In this document: piece by piece, positions 36,600 to 45,291 of the stretch
How the letters are laid out: each line of letters opens with the position of its first letter
Position numbering within the stretch: position 1 is the first letter of the stretch
Assembly (NCBI RefSeq): GCF_002705925.1
Contig: NZ_NKRE01000001.1
Span: 1,236,824-1,300,823 of the forward strand
Length of the DNA stretch: 64,000 nucleotides
From: Mycobacterium ostraviense
GTDB lineage: Bacteria > Actinomycetota > Actinomycetes > Mycobacteriales > Mycobacteriaceae
Direction: 5' to 3'
Position numbers and translations under genes: made by a program
The notes under the pieces: model-generated
What the model was told of the DNA's origin: nothing
Seen by the model: the letters and a program-made list of their open reading frames with translations, nothing else
Database searches by the model: none

Positions 36600-36730
36600 T
36601 CAGTTATCGCCTACTTGTATTGGCGTACAAGGTATTCGAACATCTTTCTGCGGTCGCCGCCGCGCGGCCGGACGCAGATCGGCATGGTGGTTGGTTTGCT
36701 TAATACTTAATTAACTGAAATGCTTGCGGC

Positions 36731-38830
36731 GTGGTGTGGGACGGCCTCGCGGCTGCGGTGACCGGCAGGCGGTCATGGCTGATCACGCTGGCCGTTGTCC
36801 TGTTCGGCGTCGGCTTCATGGTGTTGATCGGCCCCAATGCCGCGGCGGGTCAGGCACCGCAATCGGTGCCGAGCAACTCCGCGTCGGCCAAAGTCGAGGC
36901 GCTGTCGGCACAGTTCCCCGGCGGCGACCGCGCTCCGTTGCTGGTGGTCCTCACCCGCGCCGACGGGGCCGTCCTGGACAGCGCCGATCTCAAAGCCGCC
37001 GAACAAGGCCGAGATCGGATGCAGGCGGCTGCCCAACCGGGCGCGCCGCCGGCACCGCTACCCGTGCAGGTGTCGGCCGACGGCAAAGCGGCCATCGGGG
37101 TGATCTCGATCAGCACCGGTCTTTCCGGGTTGGAACTCACCGACGCGGTCACGTCGCTGCGCGCCGCCGCGCACCGCGGGCTGCCGGCGGATCTCGATGC
37201 CCACGTGACCGGAGGCCCGGCGTTCGGCGCCGACATCGCCAACGCGTTCTCCGGTGCCAATGTCACGCTGCTGGCTGTCACGGGAACCGTGGTCGCGCTG
37301 CTGTTGATCGCGACCTACCGATCACCAGTGTTGTGGCTGCTGCCGCTGCTAGTGATCGGGTTCGCCGACCGACTTGCCGCGGCGGCCGGAACCGCGGTCG
37401 CCTCGGTGACCGGGCTCAGCTTCGACGGGGCTACCTCGGGGATCACCAGCGTGCTGGTCTTCGGCGCCGGCACCAACTATGCGCTGTTGTTGATTTCGCG
37501 TTACCGCCAGGAACTTCGGCGACACGCAGAACACCGTGGCGCCCTGCGCCGCGCGGTGCGCATGTCCGCGCCGGCGATCGTCGCCAGCAACGCCACCGTG
37601 GTGCTGGCGCTGCTCACGCTGCTTTTTGCCGCAACCCCCAGCACCCGCAGCCTGGGTGCGCTGGCGGCCTGCGGACTGCTCGTCGCCGCGGTGTCGGTGC
37701 TGGTGGTGCTGCCGCCGCTGCTGGCGTTGAGCGGCCGGCGACTGTTTTGGCCCTTCATCCCGGACCCGGATGCCGGCGCGACCCTCGAATCCGGACTGTG
37801 GCATAGCGTCGCCGAACGGGTCGCCCGCCGTCCCGCCCTGGTCGCCGCGACCACGATCGCACTGCTGGCCCTGCTGGCCACCGGATTGCTCGGCATCCGC
37901 ACCGGTTTGTCGCAGACCGAGCAGTTCCGGGTCAAGGCCGATTCGGTGACCGGGTTCGACATCGTGGACCGGCATTTTCCGGCCGGACTGGCCAGCCCGA
38001 CGATCGTCGTGGCCCCCGCCGCACAGGTGCGGCAGGTGCAGCAGGCGATCAGCGCCACACCCGGAGTGGTATCGGCGACCGAGTCGGGTAGGTCGACGAC
38101 CGGTTTGGCGAAATGGTCGGTGGTGATCGAGGCACCGCCGTCATCCAAGAAGGCGTTCAGTATCGTTGCAGCACTGCGCAATTCGACCGCTGCAGCATCC
38201 CCCGGTGCGTTGGTGGGCGGCGCCGACGCCCAAGCCCTCGACGTCGGCAACGCGGCGGCGCAGGACCGGAGGGTGCTGATTCCGGCGATCCTGATGGTCA
38301 TCCTGCTCGTTCTGTACGCGCTCTTGCGAGCCGCATTGGCACCGCCTACCCTGCTGGCCGCAACCATTCTCGGCGCGCTGGCGGCACTGGGACTGGGTGG
38401 CTGGGCCAGCATCCACGTCTTCGGATTCCCGGCGCTGGACAACAGCACTCCGTTGTTCGCTTTCCTGTTCCTGGCCGCGCTCGGGGTCGACTACACCATC
38501 TTCTTGGTCACCCGCGCCCGAGAGGAGGCCGCACACCACGGCGCCCGCGATGGAATGATCCGCGCGGTATCGGCCACCGGCGGCGTCATCACCAGTGCGG
38601 GAATCGTTTTGGCCGCTGTTTTCTGTGTCTTGGGCGTGCTGCCGCTCATTGCGCTGACCCAGATAGGGATCATCGTGGGCCTGGGAATCCTGCTGGACAC
38701 CTTCGTCGTGCGCACGCTGGTGATCCCGGCTTTGTTCACCCTGATCGGTAATCGAATCTGGTGGCCCACGTTCCCGAATCATGTTGTTCATCAACATGAT
38801 TCAGCAACTTACCGAATGGAGATCGGATGA
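36731..38830 (+). CDS. MMPL-family RND transporter
   Basis: 699 residues, with two repeats of a periplasmic domain flanked by membrane segments, of the YdfJ/actinobacterial MMPL type; shorter than the large MmpL3-type proteins. The first TM4 motif reads FGAGTNYALLLISRYRQE (Asn at residue 249), the second LGVDYTIFLVTRAREE (Asp kept). In characterised MmpL proteins an Asp-Tyr pair in both places relays protons. It probably exports a lipid or hydrophobic compound. GTG 36731 (or 36734) is the start with a weak ribosome site; AT-rich DNA at 36697-36720 may be its promoter. The stop overlaps tspO (ATGA). Confidence 0.88.
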   Translation: MVWDGLAAAVTGRRSWLITLAVVLFGVGFMVLIGPNAAAGQAPQSVPSNSASAKVEALSAQFPGGDRAPLLVVLTRADGAVLDSADLKAAEQGRDRMQAAAQPGAPPAPLPVQVSADGKAAIGVISISTGLSGLELTDAVTSLRAAAHRGLPADLDAHVTGGPAFGADIANAFSGANVTLLAVTGTVVALLLIATYRSPVLWLLPLLVIGFADRLAAAAGTAVASVTGLSFDGATSGITSVLVFGAGTNYALLLISRYRQELRRHAEHRGALRRAVRMSAPAIVASNATVVLALLTLLFAATPSTRSLGALAACGLLVAAVSVLVVLPPLLALSGRRLFWPFIPDPDAGATLESGLWHSVAERVARRPALVAATTIALLALLATGLLGIRTGLSQTEQFRVKADSVTGFDIVDRHFPAGLASPTIVVAPAAQVRQVQQAISATPGVVSATESGRSTTGLAKWSVVIEAPPSSKKAFSIVAALRNSTAAASPGALVGGADAQALDVGNAAAQDRRVLIPAILMVILLVLYALLRAALAPPTLLAATILGALAALGLGGWASIHVFGFPALDNSTPLFAFLFLAALGVDYTIFLVTRAREEAAHHGARDGMIRAVSATGGVITSAGIVLAAVFCVLGVLPLIALTQIGIIVGLGILLDTFVVRTLVIPALFTLIGNRIWWPTFPNHVVHQHDSATYRMEIG
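38777..38801. promoter_or_regulatory. 25-bp palindrome at the end of the MMPL gene
   Basis: AATCATGTTG and CAACATGATT are perfect complements separated by five bases. The element lies inside the last codons of the MMPL gene and ends 25 bases before the tspO start. It could be an operator for an internal promoter of tspO-phr or an RNA hairpin that attenuates expression. Confidence 0.6.
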
Positions 38831-39306
38831 ACAAGTCGACACTGACCGCTACCGGGCTGGCCGTCACGGCGGCGGCGGGTGCCGGAAGCATGGCCAGCCC
38901 TGGATCCACCGCCGGGTGGTACGCAGGGCTTCGCAAACCCGCGTACCAGCCGCCAAGCATCGCCTTCCCGATGGTCTGGACCACTCTCTACGGCGACATC
39001 GCCATCAGTTCCGCGGTGGCCCTCGACCGGTTGCGCGCAGCGGGACACCACGACAAGGCGCGCCGCTATGTCGCCGCGCTGGGCATCAACTTGGTGCTCA
39101 ACGGCGGATGGAGTTGGCTGTTCTTCCGGTTCCATAAACTCGGTGCGTCCGTGGTCGGCGCCGCGGTCTTGGCGACCAGCAGCGCCGACCTGGTGCGCCG
39201 GAGCGCCGAAGCCGATCGACGCGCCGGGCTGGCGATGCTCCCCTACGCATTGTGGACCGCCTTCGCCACCGTGCTGGCCACCCACCTCTGGCGGCTCAAC
39301 CGCTGA
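38827..39306 (+). CDS. tspO: TspO/MBR family tryptophan-rich sensory protein
   Basis: 159 residues with five membrane segments. Conserved TspO elements: GWYAGLRKPAYQPP, FPMVWTTLYGDIAISSA and LVLNGGWSWLFF. TspO proteins bind porphyrins and act in tetrapyrrole and oxidative or light stress responses. It overlaps the transporter stop by four bases and lies seven bases before the photolyase gene, giving a transporter-TspO-photolyase operon. Confidence 0.92.
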   Translation: MNKSTLTATGLAVTAAAGAGSMASPGSTAGWYAGLRKPAYQPPSIAFPMVWTTLYGDIAISSAVALDRLRAAGHHDKARRYVAALGINLVLNGGWSWLFFRFHKLGASVVGAAVLATSSADLVRRSAEADRRAGLAMLPYALWTAFATVLATHLWRLNR

Positions 39307-39313
39307 CCGCCCG

Positions 39314-40648
39314 ATGACGCGGGCGCTCTTGTGGTTTCGTCGCGACCTGCGGTTGCGCGACCATCCGGCGCTGGCCGCTGCCGCCGCCGACGACGAGGTG
39401 CTCGCCTGCTTCGTCCTCGATCCGCGTCTAGAGGCATCGTCCGGCCGGCGCCGCCTGCAGTATTTGGGCGATTCGCTGCGGCAACTGCGCGACGATCTGG
39501 GCGGCCGGCTGCTGGTGACCCGCGGGCGTCCCGAAGAACGAATTCCCTTAATTGCCAAGGAAATCGCGGCATCGACGGTACATATCTCCGAGGATTTCGC
39601 GCCATTCGGCCGGCGCCGCGACGAGCGGGTGCGCACGGCGCTGGACTCGGTTCCGTTGGTGGCGACGGGATCGCCGTACCTGGTGGCACCCGGAGGCGTC
39701 GCCAAAGACGACGGGACGCCATATCGGGTGTTCACCCCGTTCTTCCGCCGGTGGAGCGAGGTGGGTTGGCCGTCGCCGGCGCGTACCGGCCGCGACTGTG
39801 CGCGTTGGCTGGATCCGGCACAAGTGGCCGTCGAACACTGCGAAATCCCCGATCCTGGTGCGCCACTTGACCTGGCTGCGGGCGAGGCCGCGGCCCTTCG
39901 GGAATGGGGAGCTTTCCTCGACGACGGGCTGGGACGTTACGCCCAGGATCGCGACCGGCCCGACCTCGAGGGCACCAGCCGGATGTCGGCGCACCTGAAG
40001 TTCGGCACCATTCACCCGCGGACCATGGTCGCCGGTCTGGGCTTCAGCGGTGACGGTGCCCGAAGTTACCTGCGCGAGCTGGCTTTTCGCGACTTTTATG
40101 CCACGGTTCTGTATGACTGCCCGGCCAGCGCCTGGCGCAACTGGAATAGCGACTATGACCGCATCCGGACCGATACGGACAGTCGGGCAGAACACCTCTT
40201 CGAGGCCTGGAAGGCCGGCGCAACCGGGTTTCCGCTGATCGACGCGGGGATGCGGCAACTTCGCCAGACCGGGTTCATGCACAACCGGGTCCGGATGATC
40301 GCGGCATCGTTCCTGGTCAAGGACCTGCATCTGCCCTGGCAGTGGGGGGCGGCCTGGTTCCTGGATCAGCTCACCGACGGCGACATCGCCAGCAACCAGC
40401 ACGGGTGGCAGTGGTGCGCAGGATGCGGTACTGACGCCGCGCCGTATTTCCGGGTGTTCAACCCGACCACGCAGGGCCAGAAGTTCGATCCCTCAGGCGA
40501 TTACATACGCCGCTGGGTGCCTGAGCTGAGCGCCGCCGCCGACGTCCACCTCCGGACAGGCAAGCGCCCGTCCGGGTATCCGCCGCCGATCGTGGACCAC
40601 GGCACCGAGCGCGCCGAGGCGCTGCGCCGCTACCGTGGCATCAGCTGA
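39314..40648 (+). CDS. phr: Deoxyribodipyrimidine photolyase (class I CPD photolyase/cryptochrome family)
   Basis: 444 residues. N-terminal Rossmann domain LLWFRRDLRLRDHPAL; FAD domain with TSRMSAHLKFGTIHPR, ELAFRDFYATVLY, LIDAGMRQLRQTGFMHNRVRMI, DLHLPWQWGAAWF and QHGWQWCAGCGTDAAPYFRVFNP (quoted in parts). These fit a light-driven cyclobutane dimer repair enzyme; the Trp electron chain appears present. M. tuberculosis has no photolyase, so this marks an organism exposed to light. Start ATG 39314, in tspO's transcript. The 3' end is followed by a 103-bp gap. Confidence 0.93.
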   Translation: MTRALLWFRRDLRLRDHPALAAAAADDEVLACFVLDPRLEASSGRRRLQYLGDSLRQLRDDLGGRLLVTRGRPEERIPLIAKEIAASTVHISEDFAPFGRRRDERVRTALDSVPLVATGSPYLVAPGGVAKDDGTPYRVFTPFFRRWSEVGWPSPARTGRDCARWLDPAQVAVEHCEIPDPGAPLDLAAGEAAALREWGAFLDDGLGRYAQDRDRPDLEGTSRMSAHLKFGTIHPRTMVAGLGFSGDGARSYLRELAFRDFYATVLYDCPASAWRNWNSDYDRIRTDTDSRAEHLFEAWKAGATGFPLIDAGMRQLRQTGFMHNRVRMIAASFLVKDLHLPWQWGAAWFLDQLTDGDIASNQHGWQWCAGCGTDAAPYFRVFNPTTQGQKFDPSGDYIRRWVPELSAAADVHLRTGKRPSGYPPPIVDHGTERAEALRRYRGIS

Positions 40649-40751
40649 CCGGCGCGCACCATTTCCCGGATTCGCTTTCGGAGAAGCTGTTTGGCATGTA
40701 ATTATCAGCCGATTCACAGTTGTCCCAGTGTTCCGAAGCCAGGGAGGCGAT

Positions 40752-41297
40752 ATGGCTTGCTCGATCGGTCGCACGTTGCTGATCTCAGGCGCTGCCGTGG
40801 GGCTGATGGCCAGTGCCGGAGCCTGCTCGTGTTCGATCGGATCGTCGTCGCATTCGGTGAGCAAGAGCGACGTCGCCGACCAGATCAGAGCCAAGATGAC
40901 CGACGCCGCCGGTAACAAGCCCGAATCCGTGACCTGCCCGGGTGACCTGCCGGCAAAGGTCGGCGCCCAGCTGAACTGCGAGATGAGAGTCAAAGACTCG
41001 ACTTACAACGTCAACGTCACCGTGACCAGTGTCGAAGGCAAGGACGTCAAGTTCGACATGGTGGAGACAGTCGACAAGAACCAGGTCGCCTCCATCATCA
41101 GCAACAAGCTGACCCAGCAGGTGGGCCGACGGCCTGATTCAGTGACCTGCCCCGACAACCTGAAGGGGGTAGAGGGCGCCACACTTCGTTGCCAACTCAC
41201 CGACGGCAGCGACAAGTACGGCGTCAACGTGACCGTCGCCAGCGTCGACGCCGGCGATGTGAACTTCGACTTCAAGGTCGACGACCACCCCGAATAG
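40752..41297 (+). CDS. DUF4333-type lipoprotein with two repeats
   Basis: 181 residues. A signal peptide ends near the lipobox AGAC (CSCSIGS follows). Two homologous DUF4333 modules follow: first with SVTCPGDLPAKVGAQLNC, second with SVTCPDNLKGVEGATLRC, each holding a Cys pair likely to form a disulfide. It is probably anchored at the outer face of the membrane; function unknown. Ribosome site AGGGAGGCGAT before ATG 40752 fixes the start. Confidence 0.85.
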   Translation: MACSIGRTLLISGAAVGLMASAGACSCSIGSSSHSVSKSDVADQIRAKMTDAAGNKPESVTCPGDLPAKVGAQLNCEMRVKDSTYNVNVTVTSVEGKDVKFDMVETVDKNQVASIISNKLTQQVGRRPDSVTCPDNLKGVEGATLRCQLTDGSDKYGVNVTVASVDAGDVNFDFKVDDHPE

Positions 41298-41412
41298 GTC
41301 GGCTTAGTCAGGGTTTCCGGAGCGCTGATTCACCCAGGCTCCGGGACCCGGGAGCACCCGCCGAGCTGTTCACACTGCCAGCAGACCCAGGAGTATCGAT
41401 GGGTGGTTCTAC

Positions 41413-41857
41413 ATGGCGCACAACAGCACCGTGAGGTCTGAACCGCTGCGGGGGCGGCGGGCGCTGGGGATCTTTGCTCACCCCGATGACGAAATACTTT
41501 GTGCCGGCGGGACTTTCGCCAAGTGCGCGAGTGCTGGTGGCCGATGTCCGGGCGCGCACCGTTCGCAGTGCCCAATCGACCCGACGATGGACCCCATCCT
41601 GCGAGAGAGGTTCGGCGTTGAATGCTCCATCCAGGTCCTGCCCGGACCAGAACTCGACGTCGCTATTCGACGTGTGACGCGGGCGAGACTTGCACACGGC
41701 GCAGCCGACGATCATGTCGACGGATCAAGGCCTCAAGCCGAGCATGACCACCAGGTACTCGCCGCACGGCATGCCCATCAACGCCCGCTCATGCGCCAGA
41801 AGGTCTCTGGCGTCGTCGCTATAGCCCCCCGCAGCCGCAGCTCTTGTCCGCGGGTTC
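41413..41857 (+). pseudogene. PIG-L/LmbE-like deacetylase remnant
   Basis: An ATG at 41413 opens a frame whose first 44 residues contain GIFAHPDDEILCAGGTFAKC, the zinc-binding HPDDE start of PIG-L (N-acetylglucosaminyl deacetylase) proteins. Beyond about 41544 the translation no longer resembles this family in any frame that I can follow, and the frame runs into the convergent Rv3034c-type gene. The rest of a roughly 230-residue enzyme is missing. A gene fragment is therefore likely; the origin of the remaining bases to 41857 is unrecognised. Confidence 0.6.
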
Positions 41858-42595
41858 TCAGCGGGCCGCCTTCTTGCGCTCGATGTCGGCCAGGGCAGCG
41901 GCCAGTTCTGCCCGCTGAGCCGCCGACGCATCCCAGGCCACCTGCCGATTCTTGACCACCTTGGCCGGAGCGCCGACGGCGATCGAATAGTCGGGGACCA
42001 CGCCGCGGACCACAGCGTGCGACCCCAGCACGCAGCCGCGTCCGACGGAAGTGCCCCGCAGCACCGTCACCTTCACACCGACCCAGGTGTCGGGCCCGAT
42101 GCGGACCGGCGACTTGACGATGCCCTGGTCCTTGATCGGGACCGTGATTTCGTCCATGCGGTGGTCGAAATCACAGATGTAGCACCAGTCCGCCATCAGC
42201 ACCGAGGCCCCGATCTCGATGTCGAGATAGCAGTTGATGACGTTGTCTCGGCCGAGCACCACCTTGTCGCCGAAACGCAGCGAGCCCTCGTGGGCGCGGA
42301 TGGTGTTCTTGTCCCCGATGTGCACCCAGCGGCCGATCTCGAGTTGGGCCAGCTCCGGTGTCGCATGAATCTCCACACCCTTACCGAGGAACACCATGCC
42401 CCGGGTGATGATGTGCGGGTTGGCCAGCTTGAACTTCAGCAGCCGCCAGTAGCGCACCAGATACCACGGGGTATAGGCACGATTGGCGAGTACCCATCTC
42501 AGCGATGCCAGTGTGAGGAACTTGGCCTGGCGTGGGTCTCGCAGTTGCGCACCACGCCAACGGCGATGCAGCGGCGCACCCCACATGGTCGTCAT
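41858..42595 (-). CDS. Left-handed beta-helix acyltransferase (Rv3034c-type)
   Basis: 245 residues. Hexapeptide repeats (for example IHATPELAQLEIG, IGDKNTIRAHEG, VRIGPDTWVGVKVTVLRG, IGxGCVLGSHAVV) end in the typical DYSIAVGAPAKVVKN. This is the fold of acetyl- or acyl-CoA transferases acting on sugars; an alpha-helical N-terminus precedes it. The M. tuberculosis equivalent lies in the region linked to methylglucose lipopolysaccharide acylation, so an acylating role is plausible. ATG 42595 begins MTTMWG. It is divergent from the propeller lipoprotein at 42806. Confidence 0.85.
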   Translation of the reverse strand: MTTMWGAPLHRRWRGAQLRDPRQAKFLTLASLRWVLANRAYTPWYLVRYWRLLKFKLANPHIITRGMVFLGKGVEIHATPELAQLEIGRWVHIGDKNTIRAHEGSLRFGDKVVLGRDNVINCYLDIEIGASVLMADWCYICDFDHRMDEITVPIKDQGIVKSPVRIGPDTWVGVKVTVLRGTSVGRGCVLGSHAVVRGVVPDYSIAVGAPAKVVKNRQVAWDASAAQRAELAAALADIERKKAAR

Positions 42596-42633
42596 GGCGG
42601 GAAGCCTAGCCTGACGACTCGGAGGCTATCGAG

Positions 42634-42652
42634 CGGGACGCATAGCGTCCCG
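42634..42652. promoter_or_regulatory. Inverted repeat in the Rv3034c/Rv3035 divergent gap
   Basis: CGGGACGC ATA GCGTCCCG is a perfect 8+3+8 inverted repeat in the 210-bp gap between divergent genes. It could act as an operator for either. Half-site spacing differs from a DosR box. Confidence 0.45.
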
Positions 42653-42805
42653 AGAAGGAGTCAGGCAATCAGGCACACGCGAGCCGCCACGCGTTACCCT
42701 CACCTGTACCCGATGGCTGCCATGCCGAAGGGCGGGATTTGCTTGCCGGCGACCGACGTTGCGGAAAGGTTGGGGAACCCTGCGAAAGGACTGCGAAAGG
42801 TCGAG

Positions 42806-44098
42806 GTGCTTGCGCGACGTCTCCTGACAGCCATGTTCGCCGCCGTGCTCACGGTCGGGCTCACCGGTTGCGGCAACACGGATTCCTGGGTGGATGCGGC
42901 GCCGGCACTGGGCTGGCCCGCGCAATACGGCGATGCCGCCAACAGCAGCTACACCACCATGAGCGGCGCCAGCAAGCTCAAGCTGGAGTGGACCCGCTCG
43001 GTCAAGGGCAGCCTGGCGGCCGGCCCGGCGCTGAGTGCGCGCGGCTACCTGGCGATCAACGCGCAGTCCTCGACCGGTTGTTCGCTGATGGAGTGGGAGA
43101 ACAACAACAACGGCCGCCAGCGCTGGTGTGTCCGGCTGGTGCAGGGTGGCGGCTTCGCCGGCCCGTTATTGGACGGCTTCGACAACCTCTACGTCGGACA
43201 GCCTGGAGCGATGGTGGCCTTTCCGGTTACCCAGTGGACGCGCTGGCGTCAACCGGTGATCGGGATGCCGACCACTCCCCGATTCGTCGGCCACGGCCAC
43301 CTGCTCGTCGCAACCCATCTCGGGCAGGTACTGGTTTTCGATACCCACCGGGGCAGGGTGGTCGGCAGCCCGGTGGATCTGGTCGAGGGTGTCGACCCGG
43401 CCGATCCGATGCGCGGATTGGCCGACTGCGCGCCGGCACGGATGGGCTGTCCGGTGGCAGACGCCCCGGCTTTCTCAGCGGTCAACGGCACGGTAGTGCT
43501 GGGTGTCTGGCAGCCGGGGGCGCCGGCGGCGGGGCTGGTGGGCCTGAAATTGCGGGACCAACAGTTGGTCCGTGAGTGGGCCAGTGATGCGGTCACAGAC
43601 GGGGTGCTCGCCAGTCCGGTGCTGTCCGCCGACGGAGCGACGGTCTACGTCAACGGCCGCGACCAACACCTGTGGGCCCTGCACGCCGCCGACGGCAAGG
43701 TCAAATGGTCGGTGCCGCTGGGATTTCTGGCGCAGACTCCACCCACGGTCACCCCGGAGGGCCTGATCGTGTCCGGCGGCGGTCCCGACACCCAGCTGAT
43801 GGTCTTCCGCGACGCCGGTGACCATGCCGACCAGGCCTGGCGACGCGACGACGTCACGCCGTTGTCCACGTCCAGCCTGGGCGGCGGCGAGGTCGGCTAC
43901 ACCATGGTTGCCGGTCCACCCCACGACGGCGGGCCGGGTTTGTCGTTATTGGTTTTCAATCCGGCCAACGGTCATACGGTCAACAGCTACCCACTGCCGG
44001 CGGCCACCGGATATCCGGTCGGGGTGTCAATCGGGTACGACCGCCGCGTGGTAACCGCCACCAGCGACGGCCAGGTCTACAGCTTCGCGCCGGCTTAG
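42806..44098 (+). CDS. PQQ-type beta-propeller lipoprotein (Rv3035-type)
   Basis: 430 residues. Signal peptide (ARRLLTAMFAAVLTVGLTGC) with lipobox LTGC, then a WD/PQQ-like propeller with blade motifs such as SPVLSADGATVYVNGRDQHLWALHAADGKVKW (quoted in parts: ATVYVNGRD, LWALHAADGKVKW). It is probably a membrane-anchored scaffold. GTG 42806 is preceded by AAAGG; ATG 42713 would add 31 residues before the signal sequence. Longer than the M. tuberculosis annotation as I recall it. Confidence 0.85.
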   Translation: MLARRLLTAMFAAVLTVGLTGCGNTDSWVDAAPALGWPAQYGDAANSSYTTMSGASKLKLEWTRSVKGSLAAGPALSARGYLAINAQSSTGCSLMEWENNNNGRQRWCVRLVQGGGFAGPLLDGFDNLYVGQPGAMVAFPVTQWTRWRQPVIGMPTTPRFVGHGHLLVATHLGQVLVFDTHRGRVVGSPVDLVEGVDPADPMRGLADCAPARMGCPVADAPAFSAVNGTVVLGVWQPGAPAAGLVGLKLRDQQLVREWASDAVTDGVLASPVLSADGATVYVNGRDQHLWALHAADGKVKWSVPLGFLAQTPPTVTPEGLIVSGGGPDTQLMVFRDAGDHADQAWRRDDVTPLSTSSLGGGEVGYTMVAGPPHDGGPGLSLLVFNPANGHTVNSYPLPAATGYPVGVSIGYDRRVVTATSDGQVYSFAPA

Positions 44099-44114
44099 CG
44101 GCCATACTTGATCG

Positions 44115-44501
44115 ATGTCTACCGATGATGCGGCCACGGCGAATGCGGCTGTGTCCAGTCGCCGCAGCCCCGCCCACCGGGCGCTGGATGTCACCATCGC
44201 GATCCTCCTGCTGGCGGTGCACGCCTTGCTGTTCGTGGCGACGATGCTGGTGCTGGGCATGCTCGTGATGGGCACCGACCCGTGCGGTGGGCAGCCGTGC
44301 GGTGATCCGGCCTGGGTCGACCGCGCCATCAGGCTGGGATTGTGGGCCGGCATCGCGATCTTCGTCGCCGACCTGGTGGTCACCGTGTCGCGTCTCGCGC
44401 GGCGCACCGTGGCCTTCTTCGTGCCGATCGTCGGGTGCGTGGCGCAGCTGGCGTTGGGCGGCGCCGCGGCAGCGATGGAATCGCTGGCCGGCCCGGTGTA
44501 A
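44115..44501 (+). CDS. Small membrane protein, hypothetical
   Basis: 128 residues with three membrane segments (about residues 24-50, 73-92, 99-120). A Cys pair in GTDPCGGQPCGDP lies between segments 1 and 2, possibly a disulfide on the outer side. It starts 16 bases after the propeller lipoprotein stop, so co-transcription is likely. No family recognised. Confidence 0.75.
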   Translation: MSTDDAATANAAVSSRRSPAHRALDVTIAILLLAVHALLFVATMLVLGMLVMGTDPCGGQPCGDPAWVDRAIRLGLWAGIAIFVADLVVTVSRLARRTVAFFVPIVGCVAQLALGGAAAAMESLAGPV

Positions 44502-44544
44502 GCCTTAGGTGGCCTTAGATGAAGCCTTAAATGGCCTTAGATGG
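44501..44544. repeat. 22-bp direct repeat, two copies
   Basis: Two units of 22 bases (44501-44522, 44523-44544) differ at three positions and each contains two GCCTTA cores. They fill the short gap between the membrane-protein stop and the end of the convergent TB22.2-type gene. Confidence 0.75.
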
Positions 44545-45220
44545 TTAACGCCGGGATGGCACTGCGCGGCACCTGGACTTGAGTTGCTCCGGCATACGAC
44601 GGCAATAGCTCGCCCTGGGCGAAGTAGAAAATCACGTCGTCGTCAGTGATGGCGAAGTTCTGGTAGTGGCTCGGATCGAGCCCGTTCGAGGGCAGTATCA
44701 CCACTCCGAGCCCGGTCTGGTGGGCCAGGTCCCGTTGCACGATCGGAAAGATGGCGTCCAGCGGCGTGGTCCCGGGCGCAAACAGCGTGTCGAAGGTGAT
44801 GGGTTGTTTGGCCCCGAGGTTGTAATTGAAGGCCTTGTACCAGGTGAACGGATGTGCGCCACCGAGATCCTGGAAGAACTTGAGCACCACGCTGCGGGTG
44901 TTGTGTGGTGGCTGGCCGGCGCTGTGTTGTTCGGACGTTGCGTCCATCTGGTACGGCCGGTCGCGGCGTGGCGACCCCTGCGCCACGTTGACGAATCCGT
45001 CGCGGTTCTGCGTGATGTAGTCGGTCAGTGCCTGCTGGTCGGGGTAGTCGACGGGGTAGGTGATGTCCAGCGTGTAGCTGGAGCCTGTCGCATGGATGTG
45101 GCACATCTGCGCTGCCTCGACCGAACCGCCGAGGCTGGCGCAGGACGGCGGCGCGGCGGCCGCCGGGCAAGCCAACAGGACCGCAGCAGCCAGCGCTGCG
45201 GCCGCTATCAGATGACGCAT
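44537..45220 (-). CDS. Secreted DUF3298/RsiV-like protein (TB22.2-type)
   Basis: 227 residues with a signal peptide (HLIAAAALAAAVLLACPAAAA). The mature protein holds the DUF3298-type block QPITFDTLFAPGTTPLDAIFP and ends VIFYFAQGELLPSYAGATQV. The M. tuberculosis equivalent, Rv3036c, is a cell-wall-associated secreted protein reported with esterase activity. Start ATG 45220 is fixed by the signal peptide. Confidence 0.87.
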   Translation of the reverse strand: MRHLIAAAALAAAVLLACPAAAAPPSCASLGGSVEAAQMCHIHATGSSYTLDITYPVDYPDQQALTDYITQNRDGFVNVAQGSPRRDRPYQMDATSEQHSAGQPPHNTRSVVLKFFQDLGGAHPFTWYKAFNYNLGAKQPITFDTLFAPGTTPLDAIFPIVQRDLAHQTGLGVVILPSNGLDPSHYQNFAITDDDVIFYFAQGELLPSYAGATQVQVPRSAIPALTI

Positions 45221-45291
45221 CGTCGAATGTTCCTCGCAGACCTTCGGGCAGTGGTGCCGCCAAGGGTGATCGCCGCCAGCGTACCCGGCCA

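Noticed and set aside
42634..42652. DosR box
   Set aside because: The half-sites GGGAC and GTCCC are seven bases apart here, not four as in the DosR motif.
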